Shown piece after piece: positions 10,127 through 21,010 of a stretch of 64,000 bases of DNA (its first letter is position 1; each line of letters opens with the position of its first letter). Where the stretch lies: the NCBI RefSeq assembly GCF_000281045.1, contig NW_008246078.1:603279-667278 (forward strand), given 5' to 3'. Under the pieces are notes generated by a model. It was not told the DNA's origin. It saw only the letters and a program-made list of their open reading frames with translations, and did not search any database. Position numbers and translations under genes: made by a program. This stretch comes from Saprolegnia diclina VS20. Its lineage: Eukaryota > Oomycota > Saprolegniomycetes > Saprolegniales > Saprolegniaceae.

Positions 10127-11884
10127 TCATCGCAGGGCGCTAATCACTTGGCGAAGGTACGCGGCGACCGCGTCGTGCTCGTGCGCGGTGGCGTTGGTGA
10201 GGGCGTCGGCGAGAAGCGCGCAATGCGCTGCATCCTGCTCGATCAAGTAGCGGATGACCTTGGTTTGGCCGAGCCGCGCCGCATCCGGAAGGGCATTGAA
10301 GGACCCACCACGGACAAAGACGTGGCGGTGCAGCAGCTGGAGCATCGCAAGGTGGCCGCGCCGGGCTGCGCCGTCCCACGCCTCCATCGAAGCGCCTTCT
10401 GTGCGATGCTGGATCAAAAACGATGCGACCTGCAGATGACCTTGACGCGCCGCGCTGTCGAGCGCCTGTGTCGAGCACGGTGCCCCTGCCGCATGCAGCG
10501 CAGCGACGACACATATATGACCGCCCGCGGCGGCAGCATCCAATGCTTTCACCGACAAACTTGATGGCGCCACGACGGCCAAGAGAACCTTGACGAGCGC
10601 GAGGTGTCCGTGTGCCGCCGCGCGTTCCAGTGCGATCGCTTGCGTCGACGCAGACACGCAAGGGGCGAGAAGCGCTTCGAGTACGGTATGCCCAGCTGTC
10701 ACGGCCGCCACGTACGCCTTGTCGACGGGTAGCTGTGGCGCGGCCACCCGAAGCGCGTGTACGACCTCGATGTGGCCCTTGGCCGCGGCCGCCACGAGTG
10801 CAGTGTCCGTGACAAGCGACGGCGCTCGCTTCAAAAGCATTGCCAAAAGATCGCCATGGCCGTGGCGCGCCGCTTCGGTGATGGCGGCGGCGCTAAAGGT
10901 CGCGTCATCCTGAGCGAGGAGTAGTGACACAATCCCGCGATGGCCGTTGGCCGCTGCATAGTCGATACCGTCGGCTAGCACCGCTGATGGCGCCGACACG
11001 TAAAGATACCGCACCATCTCGAGGTGGCCGTTCGCACTGGCCATGCGAAGCGCGCTCGGCGAGCACAGAATGTTGGGCTGGTGGGCGTGGAGATACTGCG
11101 CGACAGCCAAGTGCCCGTTGGCTGCCGCCCCGTCCAGGGCTTTACGGGACCAGCCCTCAGTGCGGACCGCGTGCAGATACGAGAGGGTGGCAAGGTGGCC
11201 GTGCGTCGCAGCGAGGTCCAAGGCCGCGCTGGTCGCACGGTAGCCGTGGCCATGCAAGTACCGGACAACGTCCAGATGGCCATGCATCGCAGCCTTGTCC
11301 AGCGCGCGCGACGCCCGCAGGTCGAGCTGGCTGCGCGTGTGGAGGAAGCATACAATATCGAAGTGACCGGCCGCGGCCGCGGCCTCGAGCGCGGTCGGTA
11401 CAGACGACAGGCAGACGGGGAGTAGCAACGGGACGAGCGCGCGATGGCCATGGTCGGCAGCCAGCACGAGACCTTCACGCGGCGTGCTTTGCGCTTCCAG
11501 CAAGAGATGCACGAGCGACACGTGGTTGCAAGCGGCGGCGAGATCGAGGAGCCGCCCGCGTAGCTTGGCGCTGGGTTGGGCGTGCGCGAGAAAGGCCGCA
11601 AGCGTCGCTTCATGGCCAATGCAGCATGCGTGCGCCGCGACGAGCACGTGAAGATGCGGCTGGCACGCCAAGAGCCTCCTCGGGTCGTCAAGGACGGGCG
11701 CCACGTCCTCGCCGAGCTGGCAAAGCGTCGCGACCGAGACGGCGATCTTTGTACGGTACAAGACGCTGGGCAAGAAGGGAATGGCGTTGAGCAGCGACGC
11801 GGCGCGCAATAGAGATGGGTAGACGCCGTCCTGGAAAGAACTCACGAGATGCAAGAGGTCGCGGTTGACAAGCACAGCCGCCAT
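10127..11884 (-). CDS. Large ankyrin-repeat protein, Saprolegniales type
   Basis: A 585-residue intronless protein starting at the ATG at 11884 (MAAVLVNRDLLHLVSSFQDG). The frame is open further upstream to 12130, but that part is lysine/serine-rich and unlike the rest. The first 150 residues form a leader without repeats. From there to the end come about 14-15 units of roughly 32-34 residues, built on phrases such as AAAAGHFDIVCFLH, AAMHGHLDVVRYLHGHGY, AATHGHLATLSYLH and AAANGHLAVAQYLHAHQP. The 'GHL..V.YLH' form is the one expanded in Saprolegniales. The role is protein binding, and the partner is unknown. No enzyme domain is present. Confidence 0.9.
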   Translation of the reverse strand: MAAVLVNRDLLHLVSSFQDGVYPSLLRAASLLNAIPFLPSVLYRTKIAVSVATLCQLGEDVAPVLDDPRRLLACQPHLHVLVAAHACCIGHEATLAAFLAHAQPSAKLRGRLLDLAAACNHVSLVHLLLEAQSTPREGLVLAADHGHRALVPLLLPVCLSSVPTALEAAAAAGHFDIVCFLHTRSQLDLRASRALDKAAMHGHLDVVRYLHGHGYRATSAALDLAATHGHLATLSYLHAVRTEGWSRKALDGAAANGHLAVAQYLHAHQPNILCSPSALRMASANGHLEMVRYLYVSAPSAVLADGIDYAAANGHRGIVSLLLAQDDATFSAAAITEAARHGHGDLLAMLLKRAPSLVTDTALVAAAAKGHIEVVHALRVAAPQLPVDKAYVAAVTAGHTVLEALLAPCVSASTQAIALERAAAHGHLALVKVLLAVVAPSSLSVKALDAAAAGGHICVVAALHAAGAPCSTQALDSAARQGHLQVASFLIQHRTEGASMEAWDGAARRGHLAMLQLLHRHVFVRGGSFNALPDAARLGQTKVIRYLIEQDAAHCALLADALTNATAHEHDAVAAYLRQVISALR

Positions 11885-12495
11885 GCTAGAAGCCGTGAAA
11901 TCGGCAAGTGATCGCTGTGCAGCTGGTCCGCGGATCCGACGACGAAGGTCAATGTACTTTTTAAGGGAATAGGATGAAATGAAAGCGACGTGATTGGCTA
12001 GCACATGAAAGAAGATCCAGATGTTACGGCACCATTCCCGCAGTCCACGACACACGCTTGTCGGCGCGAACGCCAGCGCTGGCGACCGACAGCGTACCCT
12101 CATCATCCTCTCGTCGACAAGACGACGCAACTCGTCCGCGCGTCCGGCGGCGTCTATCCGGCGGCGTCGCTCATGCGGACGTGCTCGCAGCTATCAGAAC
12201 TAATCGCTGCGAATGATAGCTGACTAAATATCGAGCAAAATTTGTCGACCAATGCAAAGGAACGTGCGAGCCAATCACTTCCGCCATGGGATAAGGTAAT
12301 TCTTCCCTCATTTATCATGGTTTAGCTTCAAGTTGCCGTTGGTCGAAGCCTTGCGCTCGGAATAATTTTGGGCCAAGATCCAAACATGCAAAGGCAGGTT
12401 TCGACGAGCGAGGACTGTTGGCGTTGCAGTGTCGCGACGCCGACAAATTGCAGAGATGCGGCGGCTGATACGAGTTAATGACACTTAGCGACGGA
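11885..12495. other. Intergenic region upstream of an ankyrin gene
   Basis: No gene is visible. The part next to 11884 should contain the promoter of the ankyrin gene; the part near 12495 is the 3' flank of the DHHC gene. Confidence 0.45.
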
Positions 12496-14632
12496 CTAGA
12501 CGAACGAGCCTTTGCGACCGTCGACGACAGTAGGTTCGTCATTGCCGAGCCAAAAGCGAACGCAGTTGCGGACGACGCCATAGTCGAAGGGGTTGTAAAA
12601 GGCGTCGGATTCGTCCTTGAGGTACGCGTACTTGTCCTTATTGAACACTTCGTTGGTCGTCAAGCTCTGTGCAATGTTGCGCAGCTGGAGCCTACATCTC
12701 TGTTTCTCAGTTTTTTTCAAAACAAAAAAGGACGCACCCGAGGAGGATCGAAGTCGGGACCCCAAACGTCATGGCGAGCACGAAGATGTAAATGTGCACC
12801 AGCTGGAGCGTGTAGCCAACGTGGGTTTCCCGGAACGTCGAGACCCACAATGGCTCGTACTTGTGCCACGCCGCGAGAACCGGCGCGTCCGGTACCTAAT
12901 GTTCGTCTTCGTAATCTATCAATGTATCGAGTGCCAGCGTACCAGCGGGCAGCAGCCAATCAAGATGAGCCCGGACGCGGCCGCGAGCAGCCAGCAGAGC
13001 GCACTGAGGCAAAAGAGGAACGCAAGGAAGCTGCGGTGGTTGTGCTTGCCGATGCAATTGTTGATCCACCTACCTCATGCAATGTCAGCCATTTCGAAAA
13101 ATAATAGAAAAAATAATATGACGGGCAGTGGTGGTCGAAGCGGGACACACAGCGCTGGCACGTCGAGCAGTGCTTGGAGCGTATCGGCTTGAGAGTCACG
13201 CACGTCGGGCACGGCGATACGTCCGAGTCAAAGGCGAGCAGCGAGTACGCCGGCACGGCCGACTTGGGAATGAACCTAGTATACACCATGACACATGGTC
13301 ATCCTGCGCGTCATTTGTACCCCGGGTCAGCAAGCCACACGTGGGTGTATAGAGCGCACGTCGCCAATAACAGCAGCACCGTGGCGTGCAGCATCAGCTC
13401 GGGGTACGCCATGCTTGGCAGACCAAAGCAGATGCCCAGAAAAGCTGTCGAGAGCAAGAACGTCCAGAAGAAGGCTACCGTGCCGCCGTTCGTCGAGATG
13501 TACGCGATCCAGCGGTCGTTCTTGCCCGTGCTGAGCGCGTGCATGGCCTCGCGGTTGCTCGCTTGTTTGGCGATCGTGAGCGCGGACCGGCCTTTTCGGT
13601 CGTGCGGCTCGAGCGGTGCTCCTACATAGCGAGTGACTTCCAGCTACGTCGCTTGGACAATGCAAGGTGGGTGACGACCTTCGATGACGAGCTGCTTGAC
13701 AAGAAAGGCGTCGTTGAGGGCCGCCGCAATCATGAGCGATGTCTGGCCCTGCGAGTCTTGGATACTCATGTCGGCGCCTTGCCCGACGAGCAGGAGCGCA
13801 GCGTACTGGAAGCCTTCGTACACCGCCCAGTGCAGTGGCGTCGCGCCCCGATGGTCGAGCTCGTTGACGTTGGCGCCGCGGCAGAGGTACAGACTAATGT
13901 TACCGGCTTGGCCCGCGCTGGAAGCGTAGTGCAGCGGTGTCATCCCTACAGTATCATATGGTATTGCGTGGCGACAGGACCGAGCGTACCGGTCGAGTTG
14001 CGCTTGGCGAGCGAGGCTTGCGCGTCCAAGAGCAGCGTCGCACACGCGACGGACTGCGAGAGCATGAGCGCTGTCGCGTTGTGGCGCTCGGGCCCCGCGG
14101 GGCTGTCGACAAGGTCGAGCATGCCATGCCGCTCCATGACGTCGACGAGGTGCTGGACGACCAGCGTCTGGTCGTAAAACGCAGCCATCGCGAGGCCGTG
14201 CATGTGGTACTTGGGGTGCTGCGCCGTCAAGAGCGCGCGCAGCGCATGCGAGTCGGCCATGCTCAGCACGAAGCGCGGGACCTGAAACATATCGCCGGCC
14301 AAACAGGCGTCGAGGAAGAGCAGGTGCGTCTGCGTGGCGTCGTGCGACGCCGAGTCCTCCAGGAGCATGCACATCTCATCGTCGCCGTCGTCGATAAAGT
14401 GAATCGAGTCGCGTGCGACTTGCTGTGGTGAGCCCTCGGGCTCCTTGACCGGCGACTGGTACTGGTGGCCATCGTAGCAAGCCGTTTCGAGCGTGTGGGG
14501 GCTGCACGCATGGTAGCTGCCGGCCACGGGCGTCCGGGGCGAGCTGCTGCGCGAGACAAGTGGCGTCCGCTCGGTCGGTATGTCGACGGATACGCCGTTG
14601 CCCGGCGACTCGGCGCGGAGGACGTCCATCAT
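12496..14632 (-). CDS. Ankyrin-repeat DHHC palmitoyltransferase (ZDHHC17/Akr1-like)
   Basis: Six exons on the minus strand, starting with MMDVLRAE at 14632. The N-terminal 120 residues are Ser/Pro-rich and probably disordered. Ankyrin repeats follow (14300-13660; [40 protein letters not shown]). Next come membrane segments around 13500-13320 ([20 protein letters not shown]) and the catalytic zinc domain near 13200-13130, with C-x2-[11 protein letters not shown], and FDHHCP, whose Cys carries the acyl group. The following exon begins [14 protein letters not shown] and has two membrane segments. The last exon has the TTxE-type motif LTTNE and the NPFDYG motif of the C-terminal region. This order is that of the ankyrin class of S-acyltransferases of Golgi and endosomes. 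Introns are about 45-60 bases. The substrate is unknown. Confidence 0.9.
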
Positions 14633-15791
14633 GCGCGGCCGTGGGATGGAGCCGAGCTACAGCGAAGGAGCTGCTTGTCTCGAAATGGCTTTTGGTTCAA
14701 GCATCCGGGAAATCCTTGCTATCCGGATGCGACGGCGCTAAACGCACGCAACTTAAGCAAACTCAGCCCTGTCTTTGGCGCGCGTTTGGCTCTCGGGTGC
14801 ATCTACGTTGATGGCGTCCCTAGTCGTGCACAAGGTTCCTGCTGGTGCAAGCTTGTTGGCTGCGTATTTTTCATTTTCATTTGTCATTCTGGCCGCGACA
14901 ACATAATATCATCTTTTACGACTCTCAACACTCGGCATTCATACTGAGCCTGGTGCTGGGGCACATCGACGACGTCTAGCCCACATATATGCAATTGTCG
15001 ACTGCCTGCTAGTGTGTCGTCCGTGTTGGCCAGGCGGGTGCACGCTGTTAAAGCCACTTGCCGCTGTATTGTTGGGTGTTTTTAGACGTGGGACACTATT
15101 GAAGGGAGGTTGAACTCGACGCATCCTCGTCCGCAGTGACGAGTGGTCGACGCGGTCTCATACAACTTTGCACTAGAAGTCTACCCTCGTAGATACCATA
15201 GAAATGACAGTTAGTGTTGCGTGGGGTAGGTAATTTCCTGCCGCCCAGGCGCTATTATAATACCAAGCAAGTTTCGCGATGATGACGCCCGATGGTCAGT
15301 AACGTGCTGCAACGCGTCTCTCCAGCTGATTCTCTGTGCTAAAATGCAAGAACCTTTGGTAAAATGGCGGTGTATGCTGCACAAGCGGGAAGAAAGTAGA
15401 GCAGTTTTACATTTTGTTAGTCAACTCCACACGAATAGTTTACTGTCGTGGACAAAGAGGAAGTAGTTTGTGAGGTGGCGCCATCCGTCCGCTCTCGGGT
15501 GCTGTGGTTAGGGTATCGCAGCCTGTCATTGGTTCATTTGAGATTGCACTTTTTTGGCCAATCCGAATGGTTTCGCAAAGTGTTCATTGCGAGGATTGGT
15601 CGCAATCCTACGAAATCCATGGCCTTTCAGCCAATCTATGTTTGCCTTTCAAATGCACGACAAGATATGCATCATCGGGTTGGCTAGTGTACACGCTCGT
15701 TTCGCAACAAGTGTCGTACGTATATGTGTAAATGACCCGAAAATCAACAGTAGAATACGAATAATATAGGATGATAGCAATGCTAGGACGA
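14633..15791. other. Intergenic stretch without recognisable gene
   Basis: More than 1.1 kb of relatively AT-rich sequence. Short open frames occur on both strands but show no domain, no codon bias like the neighbours and no splice-linked partners. The left end should contain the promoter of the DHHC gene. Confidence 0.45.
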
Positions 15792-16597
15792 CTACAACTG
15801 ACGGACAAAGACGCTCGACACATTGTCGTCGATCTCGCAACTCGAGCATACGGTGTCGGCCAAGTGTCGTTGGCGGTGCTGAGCTCGCGCCACCTTTCGC
15901 GATCGCCACACACAGCCGATAGCGCCGGCGACAACAGCCAGCGCCACCACCACAGCAACGAGCAAGAGTCGGTCTACACCCTGCATGTCAATTCCGGACA
16001 CAGATATGTGACGTTACCTGCGGGGGAGGTATCGTCGTCATCATGACGAGTTTGCGTCGCCGGCCCAACGCTGTCGTTCAGAAGCAAACACGCAGCACCA
16101 CGAGGCGTAATGGCGCCCATGTCACACGCCACGTCGGCGGCAGTCGCAGGCAAGAAGAGCAAACGGAGTGCTGCGTTGCAGTCTGCGATCGAGTTGAACA
16201 CCGCCCCTTGAACGACGCGGCTGCCACACGCCATGTGGCTGGGCGACCACGTTGCATTCTGCAAGGTGCAGCTCCACGTGATGGGACTCTCCGCCAGGGC
16301 TGGGCAGCTGTAGAGCGCGGACGCTGCGCGTTGACACCAATCGAACGGTTCGTCAACGGTGGTGCACGCGGTGGTCGTTGTTGTCACGTTCGTGTTGCTG
16401 CGCTCGAGCAGCGGCAAGAGATCGGCGATTTGGCTCGCTGTGACGCAGCCGTCTCTCGCGAGGCATTCCGGTAGCCCCGAGGACGACGATTGTCGCACGA
16501 GAAGGTAGCTGCTGTTGAACGAGAGTGCGCGCCACGAGTCTGCTGCGTGCGCAAGAGGCAATAGAAGCAAAAACAGGTAGAAGGGAAGTGGCGCCAT
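15792..16597 (-). CDS. Cys-rich type I membrane glycoprotein, unknown function
   Basis: Exon 1 starts at 16597 with a clear signal peptide (MAPLPFYLFLLLLPLAHA). The ectodomain of about 175 residues holds about a dozen Cys and several N-x-S/T sites (NSS, NVT, NAT, NDS). A 44-base intron (GTAACG...GTGTAG, about 15981-16024) joins it in frame to a second exon with a membrane helix (RLLLVAVVVALAVVAGAIGC), a basic stop-transfer RSRK and a cytoplasmic tail of about 40 residues ending at 15792. It therefore looks like a small single-pass surface protein of about 250 residues. I do not recognise the family. Spaced Cys and the small size leave both a receptor-like and a structural role open. Confidence 0.7.
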
Positions 16598-17107
16598 GTC
16601 GAGAGCGATTTGGATTGTGACGGACCCTTCGTGCCAGTCTCAAGCTTGCTAAGAGTGGGATACATCGGATGAGTTGCTTTGTGAGCGGTCGTCGTTCCAG
16701 TCCACTGGACGTTTGTATGTCGGTGACTGTAGTAAGCTTCGTTGGTCCTCTTGGGTGAGCTTTCTGAGTCTTTTGGCGGGCAAGCGCAACTAAGATCTAT
16801 TGCCAATGGACCGAGGTCACGCTTTGAGGCCACCTTGGCGACGAGTTAAACTGGCAGAGCGAGGTTAGCTACGCTCGATCTCAGACCATGGACTTGCATC
16901 ATCGCTCGCGTTTCCGTGCGAGCTAGTTAGTAGCTCGTAGCTACCGTCGTGAGCCGTGCACAGACAGACTCCGCTGCCACCTCAACTACTACGAAGAACC
17001 ACTCCATGCACCCACCGTGGCACCAGTATATTCTCACGTGTATTCAGCCAATGGCTTCCATATTCAGATTCAGATTCAGTGTCGGTGTGCCAGCGCTGAT
17101 CACGTTT
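16598..17107. other. Intergenic region
   Basis: No gene is visible. A short run of the word attcag (attcagattcagattcag) lies near 17062; the same word occurs inside the intron of the CFAP141-like gene at about 29047. Confidence 0.45.
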
Positions 17108-18102
17108 TCATAGAATAATTGACATGACTTGCGACGTCTCGGAGCTCGCGCTGCTGCTGCCGCTGCTGTGGCGGCTACCGACAAAGTGCTCCATCGCCGG
17201 TGGATGGCCGCGCAAGTCGCGCCGCAGGTCGTCCAAGAGCGTGCTCAACCCTTCGATGGTCACGTCGGGTTTTTTCCTATTCGGCTCGACAAGGAGGTGC
17301 GCGACCGAGTGCACAACGTGCGTCATGAGTTCGCACGCGAGCCGGCGCTTGGGCGTCGAGGACGCAATGTCCCGGGGCTTGACTTGGACAAGTTTGCCCT
17401 TGGCAATGTCGAGAATCGACAGAATCGACTCGAGCTTGACCGTGTGTTTAACTACGAAATGCAGTCGTGCCAACGCAACAGTAGGATCGCAGTACCTTTT
17501 GTGGGTGTCATGGACGTCTCGGGGTCGACGTGGAACTCCTTGCACTCGTCAATGACGGGCGGGCACCACTTGCACTTGAGGCAGCGCACGCACTTGCCGC
17601 GGTGCGTCTTCTTGTGGTGGTGTTCCTCGTTCTCGCACAAGAGCACTAGACAATATTGTTTGTACTACGATCGTGGTGCTGGATGATAGCTAGTATACCT
17701 TTGGCACGCGGCGCGCGCGTCTTGTTGGTCATCGGCCGCAGCACGCGGTGGTTGGCCGCGCACTCGTCGGCGCCGGCAGGGCAGAAGCGACAGACGCCGC
17801 AGACCGTGCACTTGGCGGTCTTTTGCCGGACGTGTTCTGCGTCCACGCACTTGACTAATCGATCAAGGTGGTAAACAGCAGCCTTGGCAACGACTACCTT
17901 TTTTCGCGTAGACTTGGCGGCGCTGCGGTGGGCCGAGCTTGGCCCTCTTCGCCTTGGGCGAGCCGTCGTCGCCAAGGTCGTCCTTGGCGTCCTGGCCATC
18001 GCCGTCGTCATCGTCGTCTTCCTCGAGCGCTAGCGCCTCAACGTACGACGTGGGGGCGGCCGGCTCGGTCTCAAAGTACTGCTTCGGGTCAAGCGATTCC
18101 AT
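17108..18102 (-). CDS. Paired Cys-module protein A (tandem paralogue)
   Basis: Start at the ATG at 18102 (MESLDPKQYF). The N-terminus is acidic with an Asp/Glu run and a basic KAKRAK stretch. Introns of about 45-60 bases separate four exons. Exons 2 and 3 each carry one copy of the same module: C, about 5 residues, H, K-T, then K-C-x2-C-x2-C-x2-C-P, four residues, D-E-C-x3-H (AKCTVCGVCRFCPAGADEC and GKCVRCLKCKWCPPVIDEC). The last exon is a predicted helical C-terminal domain with Ser-rich tail. The Cys/His spacing should bind zinc; a distant resemblance to the CXXC DNA-binding finger is possible but unproven. A nuclear protein is a reasonable inference from the basic/acidic N-terminus. Its paralogue lies 440 bases upstream in the same orientation. 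Confidence 0.75.
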
Positions 18103-18541
18103 CTCCGAATTCCGGACCGGCAAAGTGGTGTGCACGGCCAAAAAGCCGGAGTTGAATGTTTATCATATTAATATACACCCTGTCGTTGAAAACTATTTAA
18201 ATTATCACGATTTGAATATGGAATTTAAAAGATTTGACAAACGTGCGGTATATAAATGAGTAAAACAATATACACTGGTTGCCTGGTCGCCCGGACATGA
18301 AAAACAGCCAATCCAATGCGCTCTTTTCAAATGATGCGATTTTATTGGCTGAAATGGACCACCTTGCTGCAACAAGATCGCCATGCGAGTTTGCACTTTC
18401 TGCTGAGGGACAGCTCGGTAGCACCTTGGTTTCGCATAGAATGCAATAGTGTACATTGTGCAGTAGGGTTGTGGAAGATATCGGCCGTCGCTACTGTCCC
18501 TAAAGTCGGGTTATTTTGGCGGCGAACAAGATAAAAGGTCG
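18103..18541. promoter_or_regulatory. Spacer between the two paired Cys-module genes
   Basis: An AT-rich spacer with no gene, holding the promoter of copy A and the 3' flank of copy B. It contains caattaat/aaatggaat-like AT stretches but no motif I can assign. Confidence 0.4.
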
Positions 18542-19499
18542 TTAAATGTTGAACGCTAAATGGTGGCTTTCGCCGTCCGTCGAAAGATCTACAGTCTGCG
18601 AGGTAGCCTGGAGCGCCTCCATCGATACGTCGTCTGGATGCGGCTGGAGAATGGGGTTGGCTTCGAGCTCGGCCGCGAGATCGTCGAGGAGCTGGGCGAC
18701 CGCGGCGCCTCCGTCGGCCTTGTCCGACTCGACAACAAGGTCGGCGATGAGGTGTACGATTTGCCGCAATAGGTCGCTCGCCTGTCGCCGTTTGATCGTA
18801 GGTCCGTGGAGGTCCTTGGCCTTGATGATCTGCGCCTTGTGTTCGTCGACGCCAAGGATCGCGAGGAGCGACTCGAGGCGCGCCGTCTTTTCTTGGCGTT
18901 CGACTACGATGGCATATAAGAACAGGCAACTTCGTCTGGCGACGGTATACCCGAACATGGTGTCGTGCACGTCTCGGGGTCGACATGGAACTCCTTGCAC
19001 TCGTCAACGAGCGGCGGGCACCACTTGCACTTGAGGCAGCGCTCGCAGCGGCCGCGGTGCGTCTTCTTCTGGTGGTGCTCTTCGTCGTCACAGAGGTACA
19101 CTAGTTGGCACTGCGTGAGCGTGGGACCAGCGACTTGTCGTGTGCACCTTTGGCTCGGGGCGGGCGGCTGCGCTGGATCATCGGCCGCAAGACGCGGTGG
19201 TTGGCAAAACACTCGTCGCGGCCGGCGGGGCAGAAGCGGCAGATGGCGCAGACCGCGCACTTGGCGGTCTTTTGCCGCATGTGCTCCGGGTCCAGGCATT
19301 GCACTACGTCATGACATGCAGCGTCCATGGCGCAAGCAGCATGTCTACCTCGCTTGGGCGGGCCATGGGCGTCGTGGAAGGGCGTCGTCTTGGGCCGCTT
19401 CGGCGCATGCTCGTGCAGCGCGCTCTCGTCGCCAAAGGCGGCGTCGAGTGGTAACGGGCCCAAGTCCGGCTTCAGCAATTCGGAGGCTCGCGGGTCCAT
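18542..19499 (-). CDS. Paired Cys-module protein B (tandem paralogue)
   Basis: Start at the ATG at 19499 (MDPRASELLKP). The organisation equals copy A: an N-terminal part with a KRPK basic patch, then module 1 (LDPEH..KTAKCAVCAICRFCPAGRDEC), module 2 (EEHHQKKTHRGRC, C-x2-C, KWCPPLVDECKEFH) and a helical C-terminal domain, with introns in matching places. The Cys spacing is fully conserved between copies, while the N- and C-terminal parts have diverged strongly, so the modules are the constrained part. This is an old tandem duplication rather than a recent one. No function is known to me for this module. Confidence 0.75.
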
Positions 19500-19861
19500 G
19501 ATGCCGGTCCTCGGTTCCGGACGCGTTCGTGGCAGCTCCGAAATGCGTTCCGTATTTAAAATGTACGGGCAATATTATAAAATAGCAATCTATTTGTATG
19601 ACATTGGCGAAACTATATAATATATTTTGCAGTCCTTGGTTTTTAATGTGCGCGATGACAATTGGTGCAAATACAGGAGTTTCAAGCCATTTGATTGGGT
19701 ATTCTCGCAAAAAGGTGGTAGACCACAACGAGTTCGCGGTGGATCGATCCAGATCCAAATCAAGATTAGGATGCACATAAGTGACACATGTCTGGTTTAC
19801 TAGTAGGTATTTAGTTATCAAAAAGTCAAAAATGAAATATCGGACGTGGCGCAATTCACTC
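19500..19861. other. Intergenic region
   Basis: No gene is visible. It holds the promoter of Cys-module gene B and the 3' flank of the FSP1-like gene, and is AT-rich. Confidence 0.45.
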
Positions 19862-21010
19862 TTAGAGCGCTGAAAGCGTCGCATTCCAGTGGGTCCAAAG
19901 CCGCTGTGTGTTGTAGTCCTTGTGCTTCTTCTTTTGCACGAGCCAGGCGCCTTCAACGACACCGTTGAGAAGCTGCGCGACGCCGCCCTCAGGTCCAATC
20001 GGAATCATGAGGCCTTCTGTCGGGCCTGCGTCAAATGCACCGACGGGGGTTCCGTGGAGTATCTTCTGGACTAAGCTTGCGGCTAAGAATTCGGCTTGGT
20101 CGCCAGCAATGTGCGCTGTCTTTGGTGACGGGTGGTTGCTCGCGTCGCCAATGACAAAGATGTTGGTGTAGCGGTCATCGTCGAGCTGCATTGAGGGCTT
20201 GACTTTGATGCCGGCCGGCGTCACCAGATCGGGATCCAGTTGCGCGATCAGATCTGTGTTTGGGGCCATGCCCGCACAGAGGAGCTGGACATCGGTTGTG
20301 AGCACCGTGCCTCTCGAGAGGAGTGTCGTTTGCCGCGTGTACGACTGAGCTCGGAGCGGTTCGACCGGGCGCTCGCCCAAGACGACGCGCACACCAATGG
20401 CTTCCAGCGCCTCTTTCAGCCGACAGCGAAACTCGGGCGTCATTTTCGCACCAGCGACCAAGTGTTCGTGGCCGTCAACCAGAGTGACTTGAGTCGTCGG
20501 GTAGGCGACGGCGATCTCACCGGCAACTTCGCACCCGACGCTGCCGCCCCCGACAACGAGCACACTGGACGCTTTGGCAATGTGGTCGTGGGCGTCGTAG
20601 ATGGCGTTGGCGATGGCGTCGCGGCTGTAGACGTCACCGGGCACCTTGATGGGCGCGGGGTAGCTGCTGCCCGTGGCAAGGACGAGGTAGTCGTAGTGCA
20701 TTTGGTATGCGTGTCCGTCGAGCTGGCCGTCGACGAGAGGATGCACCTGAACGCTGTCGCTCGAGATGACGTCAACGAGCCCATGCACGATGGTGGTGTA
20801 CTGAGGCACGGCGCGGTCCGTGGGCACAAAGAGCTTGGGCACAAAGGCGCGTTCGACGAAAGCGCGAGGAATGGCATCGTGGTGGAACGTAAACGTGTTC
20901 TTGTCGATCACGGTGATTTCAGCTACGTGGGGTGGGAGCTCGGACGCGAGCGCTTGGGCAAACTCAATGCCCGAGTAGCCACCGCCCACAACAATGATTG
21001 CCTGCACCAT
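19862..21010 (-). CDS. AIFM2: AIFM2/FSP1-like FAD-dependent NAD(P)H oxidoreductase
   Basis: An intronless protein of 382 residues (human FSP1: 373). I chose the ATG at 21010 because the FAD-binding Rossmann motif follows at once (IIVVGGGYSGIEFAQAL). A second nucleotide-binding motif, SVLVVGGGSVGCEVAGEIA, sits at about residue 150 and binds NAD(P)H. The C-terminal FAD signature is NIFVIGDAS at about residue 300. The family reduces quinones at membranes; FSP1 regenerates ubiquinol and protects lipids from peroxidation. The usual N-myristoylation Gly at position 2 is absent here (MVQAII), so membrane attachment, if any, must differ from the animal protein. A related plant/fungal AMID-type NADH oxidase is the alternative reading. 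Confidence 0.88.
   Translation of the reverse strand: MVQAIIVVGGGYSGIEFAQALASELPPHVAEITVIDKNTFTFHHDAIPRAFVERAFVPKLFVPTDRAVPQYTTIVHGLVDVISSDSVQVHPLVDGQLDGHAYQMHYDYLVLATGSSYPAPIKVPGDVYSRDAIANAIYDAHDHIAKASSVLVVGGGSVGCEVAGEIAVAYPTTQVTLVDGHEHLVAGAKMTPEFRCRLKEALEAIGVRVVLGERPVEPLRAQSYTRQTTLLSRGTVLTTDVQLLCAGMAPNTDLIAQLDPDLVTPAGIKVKPSMQLDDDRYTNIFVIGDASNHPSPKTAHIAGDQAEFLAASLVQKILHGTPVGAFDAGPTEGLMIPIGPEGGVAQLLNGVVEGAWLVQKKKHKDYNTQRLWTHWNATLSAL

Noticed and set aside
10924-11790. Plus-strand frame of 288 codons inside the ankyrin gene
   Set aside because: Arg/Pro/Ala-rich mirror frame without domains; the minus strand has regular ankyrin repeats.
13386-14177. Plus-strand frame of 263 codons across the DHHC gene
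   Set aside because: It crosses several exons and introns of the well-supported minus-strand gene and has no domain.
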